In this document: in pieces, positions 6,244-8,324 of the stretch | How the letters are laid out: the number at the start of each line of letters is the position of its first letter | Numbering within the stretch: the stretch's first letter is position 1 | Assembly (NCBI GenBank): GCA_029050385.1 | Contig: JAIDMV010000036.1 | Span: forward strand, 1-8,324 | Source of the DNA: Anaeroplasmataceae bacterium | GTDB taxonomy: Bacteria; Bacillota_I; Bacilli_A; Acholeplasmatales; Anaeroplasmataceae | Direction: 5' to 3' | Length of the DNA: 8,324 nt | Notes under the pieces: model-generated | What the model was told of the DNA's origin: nothing | Seen by the model: the letters and a program-made list of their open reading frames with translations, nothing else | Databases searched by the model: none | Position numbers and translations under genes: made by a program

Positions 6244-6603
6244 ATGTATATTTTAGCAACAGCATTACCAATCATCATTTCCATTTGTGTGGTTTGTGTA
6301 GCCCTTATGGCTTTCATTATAGTTATTTTATTAAAGAAAAAACAACCAAAAATCAAAGTGAATGAGGAATTTATAGAGCATTTGGTAGAGGCATTAGGAA
6401 AAAGAAATAATATCATTGATGTAAAAACAATCAATGGTAGAGTGCACTTTGAAGTTGAAGATTTAGAAAAAGTAGATCTAGAGGAATTAAAAAAACAATC
6501 TACTGCAGGTGTTTTTATTACCAATCAAACAATCAAAATGCTATTTAGCTATGATAGTGAAGCGATTTGCTCATCTGTTTTAGCTTTACCAAAGAGCGAA
6601 TAA
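6244..6603 (+). CDS. Membrane-anchored PTS EIIB-like domain lacking the phospho-cysteine
   Basis: Residues 8-30 of this 119-residue protein are one strongly hydrophobic segment followed by LLKKK, giving a single N-terminal anchor with the rest probably in the cytoplasm. Residues about 43-112 align without gaps to the EIIB domain of the glucose PTS family: LGKRNNI (51-57) for LGGKENI, KVDLEELKK (76-84), and TAGVFITNQTIKMLF (87-101) for the GAAGV...VQAIFG block. The phosphorylated cysteine of the DACITRLR motif is replaced: the aligned stretch is KTINGRV (61-67), with Ile63 at the Cys position. It therefore cannot take part in normal phosphate transfer. ATG 6244 is chosen for AAAGGAG nine bases upstream; a longer frame from 6139 would add a basic stretch over the promoter. 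It ends one base before the HPr-like gene. Role unknown, perhaps regulatory. Confidence 0.75.
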   Translation: MYILATALPIIISICVVCVALMAFIIVILLKKKQPKIKVNEEFIEHLVEALGKRNNIIDVKTINGRVHFEVEDLEKVDLEELKKQSTAGVFITNQTIKMLFSYDSEAICSSVLALPKSE

Positions 6604-6604
6604 T

Positions 6605-6877
6605 ATGCAAAAGAAGAACTTTAGAATCATCCTTGACCAAGGATTATGTGTGAAGCCTGCCACAGAACTCGTTCATCTTGTTATGAAATTTCATTCTGAG
6701 ATTTCTCTTAAGGCATTTCAAAAACAAATTGATTTTAAATCTCTTATGGGAATACTTTCCTTAGGGATTTGTGGTGGAACAGAAATTGAGGTTACTGCAG
6801 AAGGGCAAGATGAGAAAGAAGCCATAACTGCCATAACCCAAAAACTTATAGAATTAAATTTAGCAATTGAACTTTAA
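6605..6877 (+). CDS. HPr/Crh-like phosphocarrier-family protein with Cys15 in place of His15
   Basis: The 90-residue product is a complete HPr fold. The active-site loop, GLHARPA in true HPr, reads GLCVKPA (13-19), so the PEP-dependent phosphorylation site His15 is Cys and Arg17 is Lys. The regulatory site is kept: FKSLMGILSLG (44-54) has Ser46, the residue that HPr kinase phosphorylates. Loss of His15 with retention of Ser46 is the pattern of Bacillus Crh (Gln15), which serves CcpA-dependent catabolite control rather than sugar transport. A Crh-like regulatory role is therefore inferred, with the cysteine a distinctive feature. The gene follows the EIIB-like gene by one base with a weak ribosome site (AAAGAG, about 6590), and a terminator-like hairpin overlaps its stop. 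A normal ptsH must lie elsewhere if the cell has a working PTS. Confidence 0.88.
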   Translation: MQKKNFRIILDQGLCVKPATELVHLVMKFHSEISLKAFQKQIDFKSLMGILSLGICGGTEIEVTAEGQDEKEAITAITQKLIELNLAIEL

Positions 6878-6899
6878 AAGGATTGTTTCAATCCTTTTT
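6876..6899 (+). terminator. Terminator-like hairpin between the HPr-like gene and pepV
   Basis: AAAAGGATTG (6876-6885) and CAATCCTTTT (6889-6898) form a perfect ten-pair stem with a three-base loop, ending in a run of five T. It starts in the HPr-like stop codon and ends 24 bases before the pepV ATG. The stem is A/U-rich and the T tract short, so termination may be partial. Confidence 0.7.
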
Positions 6900-6923
6900 C
6901 ACGTTTCAAGGAAAGGAAAAACT

Positions 6924-8270
6924 ATGGAATTTCATGTAGATCAATATGTAGAAGAGGGATTGTTGTTATTATCTAAACTCATCTCTTATAAGACTGTTTT
7001 AGAGGAGTATAATCCAAAGTCAGATGCTCCTTTTGGAGAAGAGAATAAGCATGCCTTAAAATTTATATTAGAATATGCTAAAAAGGATGGTTTTGATACT
7101 TTAAATGATAAAAACTATGCTGGACATATTGAATTTGGAAAAGGGAAGGAAATCTTAGGTATCCTGGCCCATTTAGATGTCGTACCAGTAGATGGACAAA
7201 CCTGGAAAACAAATCCATTTGTTTTAAATATTTCTGATGGAAAACTTTTTGGAAGAGGTGCAATGGATGATAAAGGACCATTGGTTGCCTCCTATTTAGC
7301 AATGAAGCTTTTAAAGGATCAAGGCTTTACTCCAAAGAAAAAGGTTCGTTTGATTATGGGCTGTGATGAAGAATCAGGCTCTAGATGCCTAGCTCATTAT
7401 TTCAAGAAGAATCCTGTTCCTGATTTAGGCTTTTCTCCTGATGCAGATTTTCCTTTAATTTATGGAGAAAAAGCCCATATGACCTACAATTTTGAAGGAA
7501 AATTAGATGATACTGAAATCATAACAGAGTTCACTTGTGGGACAAGATATAATGTCGTTCCAGCTCTTGCTTCTATGAAGCTTTCTAAGAACTTAAAGAA
7601 GGAATACCTTGATTTTTTAGAAAAGAATCACTATGAGGGTAAAGTAGAAAAGGATACATACTATGCTTATGGGAAAGGCTCTCATGCAATGGTGCCACAA
7701 AATGGATTAAATGCAAGCTTTATTTTATTTGAATTTTTAAATGAGGTTGCCCCTTCAACCTTATCAGAGTTTTTCGTAAAGTATTTGACCTTTGATCCAT
7801 TTGGAAAAAAGCTTGGTTATGATTTATATGATGAAGAGATGAAGGAACTAACTAGTAATGTAGGATTAGTCCATATTAAGGATGGTTCTATTTTAATTGG
7901 CATAGATTCTCGTGTTCCTAGAAAAGAACATGAAGATGTAATGAGAGAACAAATTAAGGAAGCAGCTAAAACTGCAAACTTAAAGGCTAATGTTTTAGGC
8001 TTTGGTGGATTTCATTATGTAGATCCAAATAGCTTTTTAGTAACAACCTTAATGAGTGTTTATAAAGAGGTGACAGGAGATACTACTGCAGAGCCTATGA
8101 CCATCGGTGGTGGTACTTATGCTAAGTTTATTGAAAATGGAGTTGCCTATGGACCATTAATGCCAGGAAGAGAGGATGTATGTCATATTGCTGATGAATA
8201 TATGCTATTAGAGGATTTCAAAAATGCCATTCTAATTTATGCAAAGGCAATTTATGAACTTACAAAATAA
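6924..8270 (+). CDS. pepV: M20-family dipeptidase PepV
   Basis: PepV is a cytoplasmic dizinc dipeptidase that finishes breakdown of imported peptides. The 448-residue protein has the M20 catalytic domain with AHLDVVPV (82-89; zinc His83, Asp85), GRGAMDDKGP (110-119; bridging Asp115), CDEESGS (147-153; general base Glu149, zinc Glu150) and SPDADFPLIYGEK (171-183; zinc Asp173). The lid-domain GKGSHAMVPQNG motif and the C-terminal TIGGGTYAK and DVCHIADE (zinc His421) follow. All metal ligands are intact and the length suits the family. The start is ATG 6924 with AAGGAAAGG eight bases upstream. An upstream in-frame TTG at 6867 lies inside the HPr-like gene and would put the hairpin in the coding region, so it is rejected. 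No promoter is evident between that hairpin and this gene. Confidence 0.95.
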   Translation: MEFHVDQYVEEGLLLLSKLISYKTVLEEYNPKSDAPFGEENKHALKFILEYAKKDGFDTLNDKNYAGHIEFGKGKEILGILAHLDVVPVDGQTWKTNPFVLNISDGKLFGRGAMDDKGPLVASYLAMKLLKDQGFTPKKKVRLIMGCDEESGSRCLAHYFKKNPVPDLGFSPDADFPLIYGEKAHMTYNFEGKLDDTEIITEFTCGTRYNVVPALASMKLSKNLKKEYLDFLEKNHYEGKVEKDTYYAYGKGSHAMVPQNGLNASFILFEFLNEVAPSTLSEFFVKYLTFDPFGKKLGYDLYDEEMKELTSNVGLVHIKDGSILIGIDSRVPRKEHEDVMREQIKEAAKTANLKANVLGFGGFHYVDPNSFLVTTLMSVYKEVTGDTTAEPMTIGGGTYAKFIENGVAYGPLMPGREDVCHIADEYMLLEDFKNAILIYAKAIYELTK

Positions 8271-8272
8271 GT

Positions 8273-8324
8273 ATGCGGTTAAGAAAAGTTAAAAATGCTT
8301 ATGAGCGTTTAAAAGAAAATAAAA
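8273..8324 (+). CDS. trmB: Probable tRNA (guanine-N7)-methyltransferase TrmB, N-terminal 17 codons only
   Basis: An ATG two bases after the pepV stop opens a frame that continues to the window edge: MRLRKVKNAYERLKENK. The MRLR start followed by a basic stretch is the usual N-terminus of TrmB, which makes m7G46 in tRNA; several Bacillota TrmB proteins begin MRLRNVK. No catalytic motif is within the window, so the name rests on this start alone. The ribosome site is weak and the two-base gap points to translational coupling with pepV. Confidence 0.5.
   Translation, partial: MRLRKVKNAYERLKENK

Noticed and set aside
6216..6524. Minus-strand open frame of 102 codons opposite the EIIB-like gene
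   Set aside because: The plus strand has a family match, ribosome site and promoter; the minus frame is only a mirror of the hydrophobic and Lys-rich codons.
6605..6877. Calling this gene ptsH, the general PTS phosphocarrier HPr
   Set aside because: His15, essential for PEP-dependent phosphate transfer, is Cys, and ptsI is not adjacent.
6867..6923. Start of pepV at the in-frame TTG 6867
   Set aside because: It overlaps the HPr-like gene and would translate through the terminator-like hairpin. ATG 6924 has a good ribosome site and fits the family N-terminus.

Overview
The window is AT-rich chromosomal DNA from an endospore-forming, low-GC Bacillota. The best guess is a Bacilli lineage of the Erysipelotrichia/Turicibacter kind. 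The evidence is the A+T-rich coding sequence, Bacillus-type Shine-Dalgarno sites, a CotY/CotZ-family spore coat protein, a SafA-like LysM protein beside ruvAB, an HPr-family protein that keeps the Gram-positive regulatory Ser46, and a PepV-type dipeptidase. UGA is used as a stop (end of ruvB), so this is not a Mycoplasma-type code. The species cannot be named from this sequence. No RNA gene, IS element, CRISPR array or prophage was seen.

Layout. Positions 1-182 hold the start of an unrecognised minus-strand gene. A compact divergent promoter region (about 202-249), in which two promoters share one palindromic -10, separates it from a plus-strand pair: a SAM methyltransferase with a cysteine-rich N-terminus (270-860) and a SafA-like LysM protein (876-1316). 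A rho-independent terminator (1325-1382) ends that unit. A new promoter then starts a tight five-gene operon: ruvA-ruvB (Holliday-junction branch migration), queA and tgt (queuosine modification of tRNA), and a cytoplasmic cyclophilin placed between queA and tgt. Apart from the cyclophilin this is the classic Bacillota ruvAB-queA-tgt cluster, and in Bacillus subtilis safA lies in the same neighbourhood.

The operon meets a minus-strand CotY/CotZ-like coat gene (5699-6112) tail to tail with a 2-bp gap and no clear terminator. The coat gene's Shine-Dalgarno lies inside an inverted repeat that could hide it in mRNA.

The most unusual part is 6244-6877. Here lie two adjacent genes for phosphotransferase-system look-alikes that have both lost the phospho-acceptor residue: a membrane-anchored EIIB-like domain without its cysteine, and an HPr-like protein with Cys at position 15 instead of His but with Ser46 intact, as in Crh. 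They look like regulatory relatives of the sugar-PTS relay rather than parts of it. A terminator-like hairpin directly follows them, then the M20 dipeptidase gene pepV (6924-8270) and the first 17 codons of what looks like trmB.
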